A stretch of 33,504 nucleotides of DNA, from positions 1 to 33,504 of the forward strand of contig WREI01000022.1 of assembly GCA_009779405.1 (NCBI GenBank). The letters run 5' to 3'. Both the position numbers and the translations under genes were made by a program. Every line of letters starts with the position of its first letter. The stretch's first letter is position 1. Positions 24,631-32,727 of this stretch are shown one piece after another. This DNA comes from Clostridiales bacterium. Its GTDB lineage: Bacteria > Bacillota > Clostridia > Christensenellales > CAG-138. The notes beneath the pieces are model-generated. The model was not told the DNA's origin, made no database searches, and worked only from the letters and a program-made list of their open reading frames with translations.

Positions 24631-26340
24631 CTACGTTTCCCCAAAACGCCACTTCACCCGCTCCGCCAGTTCCTTCACCCGCGCGGGGGAGAGGGGATCG
24701 CATTGTCCCGCGGTGACCAGGGTGCAGCGGAAAGCGGCGTGGGGGTTGCGCTGCAAGATGCTGAGATAGGCCTTCTGCGCGGCGTGCGGGTTTTCCTGCG
24801 CGGTCTCCCAGAGCCCCAGCGCGGCGAGCATGCTGGTGGCATAGCTGATATAATAGAGCGGCGCTTGATAGTGGTGGGGGATATCCATCCACTCCGTACC
24901 CTTATAGCCGTAGAGCGCGGTCAGGCCGTATTCGTTCGCGAGGGACAGGTATACGCCGTTCATCTCGGCGACGCTTAGCGGCGCGGGGGCATCGTAGATT
25001 TTGCGCTCAAACTCATCCTCCATACAGCCGGATATCACCGCGAAGAGCGCATCGGTCAGGGCGCTGATTTCCGCCGCATGCGCATGGCGGGCATAGACCG
25101 TATCATACCAAGGCAAGAGCAGCATCTCCAAACCCTGCGAATCCACCTCGCAGAGATCGAGGGAATGGGTGGCGCTCTCCGAACTGTCCCGCATGAAGTA
25201 ACAGCGCGCGAAGTGTCCGAACTCATGGATTGTGGTACCCACGGCGGCGGCGGAGTCGTTCCAATGGGTGTATAGGAACGGCGCTCGGTACTCCGAAATA
25301 TAGGTTGTAAAACTGCCCGCGCGCTTGTTTGCGTCTACGCGCAGATCAAAGAGTTCGTGCAGCTCCATATAGTTCCAGGCAGGGACGAGACTCGGCAGGG
25401 CCTGCGCGATGGCGGTCTGGATGCGTTCCCAATAGAAGACTTGCGGGAAGGTTGCGCCATAAAGATATTTCAAATCGTTGGCATAGGCTTTGACCAGCTC
25501 CGTATGCAGCGGCACAAAGTGGGCCTTGACGGCGCTGCAAAGCGCGTCCGCTTCCTGTGGCGTATAGTCGCGGCAATAGGCGTCGTAGCGGTACTGCGTA
25601 TAGCTATTGTAGCCCATCGTCTCCGCGATACCGCGGCGCAGGAGCGCGAGTTCATAGTATATGCTGCCCGCGGCGTCGGCGTATTGTTTCTCATACAATT
25701 GCAACAGCGCGAACAGCTCGGTATAGGGGAGTCCCTCCGCCGCGAGGATATCCGCCATCGTCCAGTCCCGCTCGGCATAGCGCACGGAAAATCCGCTTTC
25801 CAATTTATCATAGGCGTTCACGAGCGCGCTCTCCCGCCGCAAATCGGCGGTGAGTATGGGCGCGCTGAGCTTGCCCGCCCGCTTGTAATCCTCCTTCTTT
25901 GCGGAGGGCCAGTGCGTGGAGAATCCGCCCCCCTCCCCCGCGATGAGTGCGGCGGCAATGCCCGTCAAGAGCGCGTCGACCTCGTTCAGATCGTCCTCTA
26001 TCGCCGTATAACTGCGCTCCCGGGCCATATCCGTCATATCCCGGCAGCGCAGCACGTAGGCCTGCGCACAGCGCGAGTGAGCCAGGGCAAAATCCCTCTC
26101 CATTTCTTCGAACGCGGCCAGGTCTTCCGCCGTCGGCGCGTTCTTCTCTAACTTTGCGGACAGCTTTTCCGCGCGCGCAATCAGGCCGCGCGTATCCGGG
26201 GCCACAAAGGGCAGCTCGGAAAAGACCCAATCCGCCGGAAGCTCGGTAATCGGTGGCGGCGCGCAAGCGCAAAGGCAGGCAAGGCAGAGGAAGAGCGCAA
26301 GCAAGCGCGGCAATAGGGCCGCTTTCGTCATTTTTCTCAT
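24631..26340 (-). CDS. M3-family (oligoendopeptidase-like) lipoprotein peptidase
   Basis: A secreted zinc metallopeptidase of 569 residues. The start at 26340 gives a basic n-region, hydrophobic core and lipobox LACLCAC, so the protein should be lipid-anchored outside the membrane. The zinc motif HEFGH lies near residue 370 in TTIHEFGHFA, followed about 25 residues later by LCEVDSQGLEML, which supplies the glutamate ligand as in M3 peptidases. Typical substrates are short peptides. Most M3 enzymes are cytoplasmic, so the lipoprotein form is noteworthy. No clear ribosome site is visible; an ATG at 26397 is in frame but would translate a tandem repeat. Convergent with addA. Confidence 0.85.
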   Translation of the reverse strand: MRKMTKAALLPRLLALFLCLACLCACAPPPITELPADWVFSELPFVAPDTRGLIARAEKLSAKLEKNAPTAEDLAAFEEMERDFALAHSRCAQAYVLRCRDMTDMARERSYTAIEDDLNEVDALLTGIAAALIAGEGGGFSTHWPSAKKEDYKRAGKLSAPILTADLRRESALVNAYDKLESGFSVRYAERDWTMADILAAEGLPYTELFALLQLYEKQYADAAGSIYYELALLRRGIAETMGYNSYTQYRYDAYCRDYTPQEADALCSAVKAHFVPLHTELVKAYANDLKYLYGATFPQVFYWERIQTAIAQALPSLVPAWNYMELHELFDLRVDANKRAGSFTTYISEYRAPFLYTHWNDSAAAVGTTIHEFGHFARCYFMRDSSESATHSLDLCEVDSQGLEMLLLPWYDTVYARHAHAAEISALTDALFAVISGCMEDEFERKIYDAPAPLSVAEMNGVYLSLANEYGLTALYGYKGTEWMDIPHHYQAPLYYISYATSMLAALGLWETAQENPHAAQKAYLSILQRNPHAAFRCTLVTAGQCDPLSPARVKELAERVKWRFGET

Positions 26341-26360
26341 GGGAAAATGTATGCCGCTTT

Positions 26361-26395
26361 GCAATGTACAATGCGCAACGCGCGATGTGCAATGC
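26361..26395. repeat. Five degenerate 7-bp repeats before the M3 peptidase gene
   Basis: Plus-strand units GCAATGT, ACAATGC, GCAACGC, GCGATGT and GCAATGC are consecutive. They lie 20-55 bases upstream of the peptidase start on the minus strand. Confidence 0.75.
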
Positions 26396-26408
26396 ATGTG
26401 GAGATTTT

Positions 26409-26428
26409 TCAGTTATAGCTGATATGAT
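26409..26428. promoter_or_regulatory. Fourth, diverged copy of the ATCAGTTATAACTGAT palindrome
   Basis: TCAGTTATAGCTGATATGAT matches the three-copy array at 27124-27221 with few changes and abuts the -35 of the next promoter, so it is a likely operator for the same protein. Confidence 0.5.
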
Positions 26429-26429
26429 G

Positions 26430-26459
26430 TTGCTTTTTGCGGGATCTTTCCGTTATACT
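26430..26459 (+). promoter_or_regulatory. Promoter of the gene at 26501
   Basis: TTGCTT at 26430-26435 and TATACT at 26454-26459 with an 18-base spacer. Confidence 0.55.
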
Positions 26460-26500
26460 TATTCACGGGTGAAGAAACATATAGATAGCAGGAGACATTT

Positions 26501-27091
26501 ATGAAGCGGGGAAAATTGTTGTTCTGGGTGTTGGTTGGGGCATACTTACTGCTGGCGCTGGCGGACGGAGCCCTGACCTATATCGGCACGCCCGATTTGG
26601 CCTATGAAGCCAATCCGTTGGTTGCCGTATTCGGGCTGGGCTGGGGCGCGTTGTTTATCGCGAACGCGCTCGTCTTTGCCCTGCAAATCGTCGCAGTCAA
26701 CTATGCGTTTGTAAGGTACCAATCGCCGCTGCTGCCCTATAAGGAGTATAAAGAATTCCTTTCCATGCTGATCTACGATCGCCCGGATAAATTCATATGG
26801 ACCTTCTATAAGTTGCCAAAGAACTGGAAACCGTTTTTTGCGCAACTGGGCTACGCCATGGGGATCGCCCTGCCCGTCGGGAGACTGGCAATTGTTTTTC
26901 AGTGGGTCTTGTATTTAGCCAATTCGCCGATCCAAAATATATATAACCCCTTCCGCAATTGGTTCCCTTACGGCCGTTTTGACATCGTTCTCACCGCGTT
27001 CGTCGGGGCGTTTTTGGCTGTTTACTGGACTTTCAGAGAGTGCCGCATCAACCGGATGCGGATGGAGAAAAGCGAACTCGTAACATTATAG
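26501..27091 (+). CDS. DUF5658-like integral membrane protein
   Basis: A 196-residue protein with hydrophobic segments at about 6-25, 40-65, 110-135 and 155-178. The DGALTYIGTPDLAYEANPLVAVFG stretch (22-45) resembles the D-x-x-LT...EANP signature of DUF5658-type proteins, whose function is unknown. It has its own promoter beside an ATCAGTTATAACTGAT-type palindrome, and the main array of that palindrome lies immediately behind it, so the gene is bracketed by the same sites. Confidence 0.7.
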   Translation: MKRGKLLFWVLVGAYLLLALADGALTYIGTPDLAYEANPLVAVFGLGWGALFIANALVFALQIVAVNYAFVRYQSPLLPYKEYKEFLSMLIYDRPDKFIWTFYKLPKNWKPFFAQLGYAMGIALPVGRLAIVFQWVLYLANSPIQNIYNPFRNWFPYGRFDIVLTAFVGAFLAVYWTFRECRINRMRMEKSELVTL

Positions 27092-27123
27092 TAATCATGG
27101 CGTTGGTTTTTGGATAAAATTCC

Positions 27124-27221
27124 ATCAATTATAACTGACGGAATCATTAATTTTCGTATATCTATCAGTTATAACTGATAGAATGCTCTGTTTTTGAAAG
27201 TTTATCAGTTATAACTGATAA
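27124..27221. repeat. Three palindromes at exact 40-bp spacing
   Basis: Copies at 27124-27139 (ATCAATTATAACTGAC), 27163-27180 (TATCAGTTATAACTGATA) and 27202-27221 (TTATCAGTTATAACTGATAA, perfect) start at 27124, 27164 and 27204. Each is followed by RRAAT and about 16 unrelated bases. The symmetry and 40-bp period suggest cooperative binding of a dimeric regulator on one DNA face. Confidence 0.8.
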
Positions 27222-27264
27222 AATGTTTCCGAATAAAAGTTGCATAAGTCTGCTGTCGCAATGC

Positions 27265-27293
27265 TTGTAATCTGTTGGTTTGTGTGATATAGA
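27265..27293 (+). promoter_or_regulatory. Promoter of the lipoprotein gene at 27330
   Basis: TTGTAA at 27265-27270, 17 bases, TATAGA at 27288-27293, located 44 bases after the palindrome array. Confidence 0.55.
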
Positions 27294-27329
27294 AGAAAGG
27301 AGTCATCTATACAGAAAGGAACCTGTAAT

Positions 27330-28271
27330 ATGAAAAAGCTTGTGGCATTTGTGCTCATTTTGATTCTGTCTGTCGGTACCGCCGCATGCGATGCCGAAAG
27401 GAAAAGCGACCTGCAGGAGGACACGCCAAATGGCGCGTTTGGGAATCTGTGGTCGCTTTTGACTGCAGAAGAAGACCGCATTGCGGAGACTGAGGGCATA
27501 CGGGAATATAAGACCGATTATATTGAGAAATACAGGGCTACGCTAAACGCTATGTTTGAAAATGCGTGGACGCTTTTGTACAGGGAAGATAAATACATAG
27601 AGCATGTGCCGATTTGCGAACATGTCGACACCAGACCACAGCAATATATCGAGTGGGCGATTGAATATCATGACGGAAACGGGGAGCGCAGAACTTTTGT
27701 GTTTGATAATCGCAGTTCCTTGTCCATCCAAATAGAAACTTATGTAACGCATTATATAGCAGACTACTACGAGAAGACTTTCTATGCCGCCTGCACGGAG
27801 GGTATGCCCCTCGCGCCGTCGAGCTATGTATTCGGCTTTATGGCCAAAGCTTCTGTGGATATGAATCTCCCGGAAAACAAACAGTGGAAAACTAAGACAG
27901 ACACGTACAAGAAGCTTTTGGAGACGCCCGAAGGGGCGATATGTCTTGCAAAGCTGACGCCGACCAATATATTTGAAATGTGCCCTCTTTACCTGTCAAT
28001 CCATATTTCATTTACCGGACATCCCGATGATAAGCAGCGCTTTGAGGAAGACGCAATGGAGAAAATTGAAGGGATGCTTGCGGATATGAATGCGTTTACG
28101 GACAACCGTTTGAATGTAAGCGTCAGCTTGGGGTATCACGAAATAATCAATCTGCACATCGGCACGCGTCAATATCGATGGTATATCATACAAGGCAAAC
28201 AAATCTATGACATAGATCCATTTTATTATGAAAAGCCTGTTCTCGAGAGCTACGCGGGCATATTCTGGTGA
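27330..28271 (+). CDS. Lipoprotein of unknown function
   Basis: A 313-residue protein with a signal peptide ending in the lipobox VGTAAC (cysteine near residue 20), so it should be attached to the outer face of the membrane. The mature part is acidic and mixed alpha/beta without repeats or recognised motifs. AGAAAGGAACCTGTAAT precedes the start. It is more AT-rich than the surrounding genes and is preceded by a three-palindrome array and a good promoter, so it is probably controlled by a specific regulator. It precedes an anchored ECF sigma factor, but a separate promoter is likely between them. Confidence 0.75.
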   Translation: MKKLVAFVLILILSVGTAACDAERKSDLQEDTPNGAFGNLWSLLTAEEDRIAETEGIREYKTDYIEKYRATLNAMFENAWTLLYREDKYIEHVPICEHVDTRPQQYIEWAIEYHDGNGERRTFVFDNRSSLSIQIETYVTHYIADYYEKTFYAACTEGMPLAPSSYVFGFMAKASVDMNLPENKQWKTKTDTYKKLLETPEGAICLAKLTPTNIFEMCPLYLSIHISFTGHPDDKQRFEEDAMEKIEGMLADMNAFTDNRLNVSVSLGYHEIINLHIGTRQYRWYIIQGKQIYDIDPFYYEKPVLESYAGIFW

Positions 28272-28304
28272 CGAAAAAATTTCTTTAGGGAATTTCTGAT
28301 TTTC

Positions 28305-28336
28305 ATCTAACGTTTTGCCGCTTCCTGTTGTCTATA
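28305..28336 (+). promoter_or_regulatory. Possible ECF-type promoter before the sigma factor gene
   Basis: ATCTAACGTTTTG at 28305-28317 and GTCTATA at 28330-28336. The AAC (28309-28311) to TGTC (28329) distance of 17 bases fits the AAC-N16/17-CGTC layout of ECF promoters, suggesting autoregulation. Confidence 0.45.
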
Positions 28337-28357
28337 TAAGTGAAATGAGGTGCATGG

Positions 28358-30064
28358 ATGGATAAAAAAGAATTGCCGGCCATGGTGGCGCTGGCAAAGA
28401 AGGGCGACGAGCATGCGATACGCCGCCTATATACCGAGACAAAGGCTTACGCCTACTATGTCGCGCGGCAATATCTGCAAACCGACGCCGACGCGCAGGA
28501 CGCCTTGCAGGAGACCTACGGCACGGTCTTCGCCAAGTTGGATAGTCTGACCGACGGGCGGGCCTTTATGGCCTGGCTGCACAAGATTGTAACCAACAAG
28601 TGCCTGAATATCATCAAGCGCAGTCGCATCGCCTATGTTTCCATGGATGAAGTGGCGGAGTTCGCTGCCGATACCGAGGAAGTGTTGCCCGCCGAATGGG
28701 TGGACAGAGCCGAGAAGCGGACGGAGATCATGCGCATCATCCACGAGCTGCCCCCGGGGCATAGGTTGGCCGTGCTGCTGCACTATATCGAGGGGCGCCC
28801 CATCGCCGAGGTCGCGGAGGAGATGGGCATCACTGTGGAGGCCGTGCGCAACCACCTCTATCACGGGCGAAAGGCGATCAAGGCCTTGGTATTGGAGGAG
28901 GAGAAGAAGGGCAACAAGCTCTATGCCCTCGTTCCGCTGCCCATATTGGCCAAGGTTTTTGAGCTGGAAGCGGCGCATGCCGCCATACCCGAGACCGTTT
29001 CACAGGCCGTTTGGCAGGGGATTTCGGAGGGCGGCTCTGTACCCGGCCCACCCGCGAATACCGCATACGCAAGCCCCGCTCGCGCGAGGAAGACAAGGCA
29101 AGGAGGAGGTATTATGAATCGTTTTATGGCGCTGAACGCAGGTAAGAAGATGCTCATCTTAGTCGCGACCGCACTTGCGGCGGCGTTGCTCATCGTGGGC
29201 ATATTGGCCCTCTGCGGCGCATTCGCGCCGGGCGGCGAAACTGCGGATAATCCGCCGATATTGGAAACTGCGCCCTCGCCAAGCCCCGCGCTTTCCGAAA
29301 CGGCGACCGGGGACACCGCGGCCACGCCGCCGCAGGTGCAGGGTGCTCCGCCGATCTGCGTTTGGGTGCTTGAGGGCATCGTGGAAGGCGTGGTGGATAT
29401 CGGCGCGACGCAGGGATATCCGGGCATGCTCGAAAGCTTCTTTTATGAATTCTCCTTCTATATGCCCGACGCCGCCTATCCCGCGGGCAGCTATGGCGGC
29501 GGCATCTATGCGGCGGCGAAGGTGGACGCAAGCGGTATGCTGGCGGATATGATGCAGAATATCCCCGCAGGCATGGCGGAAGCGCACTTTGACGCGGAGG
29601 GCTATGCGCTGCACACCGATATAAGCCTGCCCGTGTACAACTATCGGGATTTTCAGGCGGGTCTCGTCGATTGGCCGGACGCCTATGACGCGACGGGCAA
29701 TCTGATCCTGCCCCTGCCAGATGAATATGTCTCGCGCAGTATCATCGTGATGAACTTCATCGCGGCGTCCACGGCGGGCGGCTCGGGCAACACGGGCGGC
29801 GGCAGTTTTCAGATAGGCGATATCAGCTCGCTGGCCGAGGGTCCGGCGGAAGCGGAGCTCCGCTTCATCATAGAAGCGGACGCCGTTTGGGGTGACGATT
29901 TCTATCACGACGACACGGGCATCCGCAAGGTTCGGATCTATATCAGCTGTGGCGGTGTCTGGCTCAGCGGCGAGGGCAGCTTGCGCCGACTGCCCGACAT
30001 CTTTGACTTCACCGCCGACATAACAGACCTGATCGCAAAATACGGCATGGAGCCGACGAATTAA
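28358..30064 (+). CDS. Membrane-anchored ECF sigma factor with extracytoplasmic domain
   Basis: A 568-residue one-protein signalling device. Residues 1-185 are an ECF sigma factor: region 2 (YVARQYLQTDADAQDALQETY, then FMAWLHKIVTNKCLN) and region 4 (LPPGHRLAVLLHYIEGRPIAEVAEEMGITVEAVRNHLYHGRKAI). A linker with EKKGNKLYALVPLPILAKVF, typical of Clostridial sigma factors with C-terminal extensions, leads to one helix (265-287), a P/T/S-rich spacer and a 230-residue outside domain rich in Y, D and G, unrelated to known anti-sigma folds. No separate anti-sigma gene is adjacent. A strong ribosome site and in-frame ATG at 29114 could also give the membrane part alone. Confidence 0.85.
   Translation: MDKKELPAMVALAKKGDEHAIRRLYTETKAYAYYVARQYLQTDADAQDALQETYGTVFAKLDSLTDGRAFMAWLHKIVTNKCLNIIKRSRIAYVSMDEVAEFAADTEEVLPAEWVDRAEKRTEIMRIIHELPPGHRLAVLLHYIEGRPIAEVAEEMGITVEAVRNHLYHGRKAIKALVLEEEKKGNKLYALVPLPILAKVFELEAAHAAIPETVSQAVWQGISEGGSVPGPPANTAYASPARARKTRQGGGIMNRFMALNAGKKMLILVATALAAALLIVGILALCGAFAPGGETADNPPILETAPSPSPALSETATGDTAATPPQVQGAPPICVWVLEGIVEGVVDIGATQGYPGMLESFFYEFSFYMPDAAYPAGSYGGGIYAAAKVDASGMLADMMQNIPAGMAEAHFDAEGYALHTDISLPVYNYRDFQAGLVDWPDAYDATGNLILPLPDEYVSRSIIVMNFIAASTAGGSGNTGGGSFQIGDISSLAEGPAEAELRFIIEADAVWGDDFYHDDTGIRKVRIYISCGGVWLSGEGSLRRLPDIFDFTADITDLIAKYGMEPTN
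29100..29116 (+). promoter_or_regulatory. Strong internal ribosome site and ATG within the sigma gene
   Basis: AAGGAGGAGG at 29100-29109 is followed by TATT and ATG at 29114, in frame with the rest of the gene and just before its transmembrane helix. It would make a 316-residue protein lacking the sigma domains. Confidence 0.5.
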
Positions 30065-30116
30065 ACAACCCCTTTCGGACTAAAATAAGAACAACAAAAC
30101 AAGGAGACAACCACAC

Positions 30117-30974
30117 ATGAAAAAATGGATCGCAATCGCAATCGCGATGGCTCTGGTTTTTGCGCTCTCCGCGTGCAAAACCAAGGGCAACAACAACCCC
30201 GCCGCGAATCACCCCGGCGGAGAGCCCGGCTATACGAACGGCAGTAACAACCAAGCTGCCACATCCGCCACCGGGATCACGCGCAGGGCGACAAGCTATG
30301 CGGACGCATATGACCAGTCCCAGAAAATCCGCGACCTGATGGAGAGACGGGTGAGCGAGGCCTGTGACAAGTACGACGCCACGCTGCCCGAGGGCGATAT
30401 GGGCGGCACCTCTATGATCCTATTTATGCCCCTGTACTCGCTGGACTTGGCTTTCACGGCCACGTTCGACGAGGATAAGGCGGATATGGAGGAGACCCGG
30501 CTGGCCTACAGCTATCTGGGCTGGGAATTCCGGCACCCCGCGCCGTATCATTACAGCATCACCATTGCGGGCACTGACGGCACAAATTATTTCTATGACA
30601 GCAAGTTCGACCCCGGCAGCGGCAGCTTCCGTTTCGTATCCTCGGAGAACGGCGAAGCGGGCAATTTCTATGAGTTCATCAACCTGGGCGGCGGCGAATT
30701 TGCCTTCCAGACCCGAAGCGAGCGTCTCTATATACGCTTCAACGGTGACAAACTCGTTTCCTTTTCCTATACCGCAAAAACAGGCGAAGACGAACGCTAC
30801 GCGCACGACAGGGACAGCATATACCCGAACGGCAGCGGCACAGGCGCAAGCTGGGCGTTTTCCGGCAGCGCGGACAGCTATGGCCAGGTATATATACTCG
30901 AAGGCAACACGCTCAAAATCAACGCCCTGCCCTTCTGGGGCGAGCGCATTGTTTTGGAGTTCACGGGGGCGTGA
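30117..30974 (+). CDS. Lipoprotein of unknown function
   Basis: A 285-residue protein with signal peptide and lipobox FALSAC (cysteine at residue 20), an N/G-rich spacer (23-55), then a mixed domain with many tyrosines and aromatic-ended beta strands (HYSITIAGTDGTNYFYDSKF, GSFRFVSSENG). AAGGAGACAACCACAC gives a clear ribosome site. It lies 52 bases after the anchored sigma factor with no terminator between, so the two are probably cotranscribed; it may be a ligand sensor, partner or target of that sigma factor. No family recognised. Confidence 0.78.
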   Translation: MKKWIAIAIAMALVFALSACKTKGNNNPAANHPGGEPGYTNGSNNQAATSATGITRRATSYADAYDQSQKIRDLMERRVSEACDKYDATLPEGDMGGTSMILFMPLYSLDLAFTATFDEDKADMEETRLAYSYLGWEFRHPAPYHYSITIAGTDGTNYFYDSKFDPGSGSFRFVSSENGEAGNFYEFINLGGGEFAFQTRSERLYIRFNGDKLVSFSYTAKTGEDERYAHDRDSIYPNGSGTGASWAFSGSADSYGQVYILEGNTLKINALPFWGERIVLEFTGA

Positions 30975-30990
30975 TTCCGCTGATTCACGC

Positions 30991-31019
30991 TTGACAAAAA
31001 TGGCCGCTTGCCCTATACT
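30991..31019 (+). promoter_or_regulatory. Consensus promoter of tRNA-Ser(GCT)
   Basis: TTGACA at 30991-30996, exactly 17 bases, TATACT at 31014-31019; the mature tRNA begins 30 bases further on. Confidence 0.85.
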
Positions 31020-31049
31020 TTCAGTGCTTCCCATCGGAAGCATTGAAAC

Positions 31050-31142
31050 GGAGAAGTACCCAAGAGGCTATAAGGGGCTCCCCTGCTAAGGGAGTAGACT
31101 GGGATGACTGGTGCGAGGGTTCGAATCCCTCCTTCTCCGCCA
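31050..31142 (+). tRNA. tRNA-Ser(GCT)
   Basis: Complete class II tRNA: acceptor GGAGAAG (31050-31056) pairs with CTTCTCC (31132-31138), anticodon stem CTCCC/GGGAG encloses loop CTGCTAA with anticodon GCT at 31085-31087, a long variable arm follows, T arm GAGGG-TTCGAAT-CCCTC, discriminator G and encoded CCA (31140-31142). It reads serine codons AGC and AGU. Confidence 0.96.
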
Positions 31143-31143
31143 A

Positions 31144-31180
31144 CGAATAATGTATAATTTGAATGGTTAGCCATTATTCG
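31144..31180. repeat. 9-bp inverted repeat after the tRNA
   Basis: CGAATAATG (31144-31152) and CATTATTCG (31172-31180) are exact complements; an alternative inner hairpin AATGG-TTAG-CCATT also fits. No T-run. It could be an integration-site arm or an RNA processing hairpin. Confidence 0.5.
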
Positions 31181-31193
31181 CACGAGAGAGTTC

Positions 31194-31230
31194 GCTGCTT
31201 AGTGTTTAGACATTAGGCAGCGTCTTTTTT
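31194..31230 (+). terminator. Terminator of the tRNA-Ser transcript, overlapping the recombinase 3' end
   Basis: GCTGCTTAGTG (31194-31204) pairs along 11 positions, two of them G-U, with CATTAGGCAGC (31211-31221), followed by GTCTTTTTT. The right part of the structure encodes the last residues of the recombinase on the other strand. Confidence 0.7.
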
Positions 31231-32649
31231 ATTCTCCAGCAGTTTGTCAAGATTGCCGACAAACTTGTAGCATATCGTAACATCCTGCATGGTTTTACCG
31301 TTCTCCTTATAGGTTTCAGACACGGTAATGGATTCTATCAATTCCCGCGCCATGAATCTATCCATCTGTTCCACAGAGATATACTTGGCAATGGTGTTCA
31401 CGAAATGGCGGACATCTTCATCTTGACTTTCCTCTGCCGCAACTTTCGCTTTGAGTTCAGGGATTTGCACTTCCAACTCCGCTTTTTCCTTCTCATAATC
31501 GGTAAGAAGACTGTAGAAAAAGGTTTCAGGAATTTTTCCTGCAATCTTCTCTTTGAATAAGCTCTTAACAGTTGCGTCGATTTCCTTCGCCTTCTGTTCG
31601 GCACGAGCTAACTGCTTTGCCGCTACGTCTGTTTCAATCTGAAGCGTATCCCTGAGTGCTCGTAAAACACGACCAATAAGTCCTTTCCTGTCCTGCTCAG
31701 CAAGTTGCGCATAGCTGCGAATATCATTTCGGACAATCGCTTCAAGCACTTCTTCACGGATATTGTGTGTTGAACAGACTTCTTTGCCGTGATTTGCATA
31801 CCGAGAACAATGATAGGAGAGCTTTTGGTTAGGCTTTGGCCCCCTCAGCGAAGCCCCCATAGAGGAACCACAATCGGCGCACCTTACCAATCCGGCAAAG
31901 ATGGATACTTCACGATTTTGGGTGGGTGTTCGATAATACACACCGCTTTTCTTCACGCTTTGTGCCTGATTCCACAACCGCTGATTGACAATCGCCTCAT
32001 GGGTGTTTTCTACCACAATCCATTCCTCCGGGTCGGTGACACGTCGTTTCTTAGATTTGAATGAAACAACCTCCCGGCACCCTTGCACCATGTGGCCAAG
32101 ATATACTTGGTTACTGATAATGTTCTTGATGGAAGCACTACCCCAAAGCATACTCTCATCGCTACGAGGATTTTCTTTACCGATGCAACAGTAGTAGTAA
32201 GCCATTGGCGATAGGATGTCTTCGACATTTAGCTGTCCCGCCAAGCGTCTGTAATTGTTGCCATTTGCAACCTCAGTAAAGATACGTCTGACAATATGAG
32301 CAACTTCCTCATCAACAATGAGCCGGTGCTTGTCAGCGGGGGATTTTTTGTACCCATAGGGAGCGCGGCTTCCCATAAACATTCCTTTCTCGGCATTGGA
32401 GCGTTTGACTTGCCGGACTTTCTTAGAGATTTCTTTCGGATAGAACTCGTTTATGACATTGTGAAAGGCGGCATAGTCGTTTCCATTTCCCATTGTGTCC
32501 ACACCATCATTGATAGCGATGTAACGAACATTCTGTTCGGGGAAATACTCGTCCGTGTAATAGCCCGTCATGGAGTAATTGCGCCCCAAGCGGCTTAAAT
32601 CCTTTGTAATTACACAATTAATGCGCCCTTTTTCTATGTCCCGTTTCAT
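31213..32649 (-). CDS. Large serine recombinase lacking its catalytic N-terminus
   Basis: A site-specific recombinase of the TndX/TnpX transposon type. Present are the end of the resolvase domain (VITKDLSRLGRNY), the recombinase domain, a zinc ribbon (CADC near residue 260 and CSRYANHGKEVC), a coiled coil (about 340-410) and a DUF4368-like end. Upstream codons in the same frame (KDSVYIDDGFSGTNFDRPDFKR) still belong to the family, but a TAA at 32727-32725 stops the frame there, and the first 60-70 residues with the nucleophilic serine are absent. The protein should therefore be inactive or dependent on another copy. It is convergent with tRNA-Ser(GCT), 70 bases away. Confidence 0.85.
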   Translation of the reverse strand: MKRDIEKGRINCVITKDLSRLGRNYSMTGYYTDEYFPEQNVRYIAINDGVDTMGNGNDYAAFHNVINEFYPKEISKKVRQVKRSNAEKGMFMGSRAPYGYKKSPADKHRLIVDEEVAHIVRRIFTEVANGNNYRRLAGQLNVEDILSPMAYYYCCIGKENPRSDESMLWGSASIKNIISNQVYLGHMVQGCREVVSFKSKKRRVTDPEEWIVVENTHEAIVNQRLWNQAQSVKKSGVYYRTPTQNREVSIFAGLVRCADCGSSMGASLRGPKPNQKLSYHCSRYANHGKEVCSTHNIREEVLEAIVRNDIRSYAQLAEQDRKGLIGRVLRALRDTLQIETDVAAKQLARAEQKAKEIDATVKSLFKEKIAGKIPETFFYSLLTDYEKEKAELEVQIPELKAKVAAEESQDEDVRHFVNTIAKYISVEQMDRFMARELIESITVSETYKENGKTMQDVTICYKFVGNLDKLLENKKDAA

Positions 32650-32727
32650 CCGTTTGAAGTCGGGTCTGTCGAAATTGGTTCCCGAAAAACCATCGTCAAT
32701 GTAAACGCTGTCTTTGATACAATATTA

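Noticed and set aside
27124-27221. Short CRISPR array (three repeats with 16-base spacers)
   Set aside because: The repeats are full palindromes rather than CRISPR-type repeats, the spacers are far too short, only three units exist, and no cas gene is present.
31050-31142. tRNA-Ser(GCT) as the intact partner of the tRNA half at 10529
   Set aside because: The anticodon (GCT versus GGA), variable arm and acceptor stem differ, so the fragment comes from a different serine tRNA.
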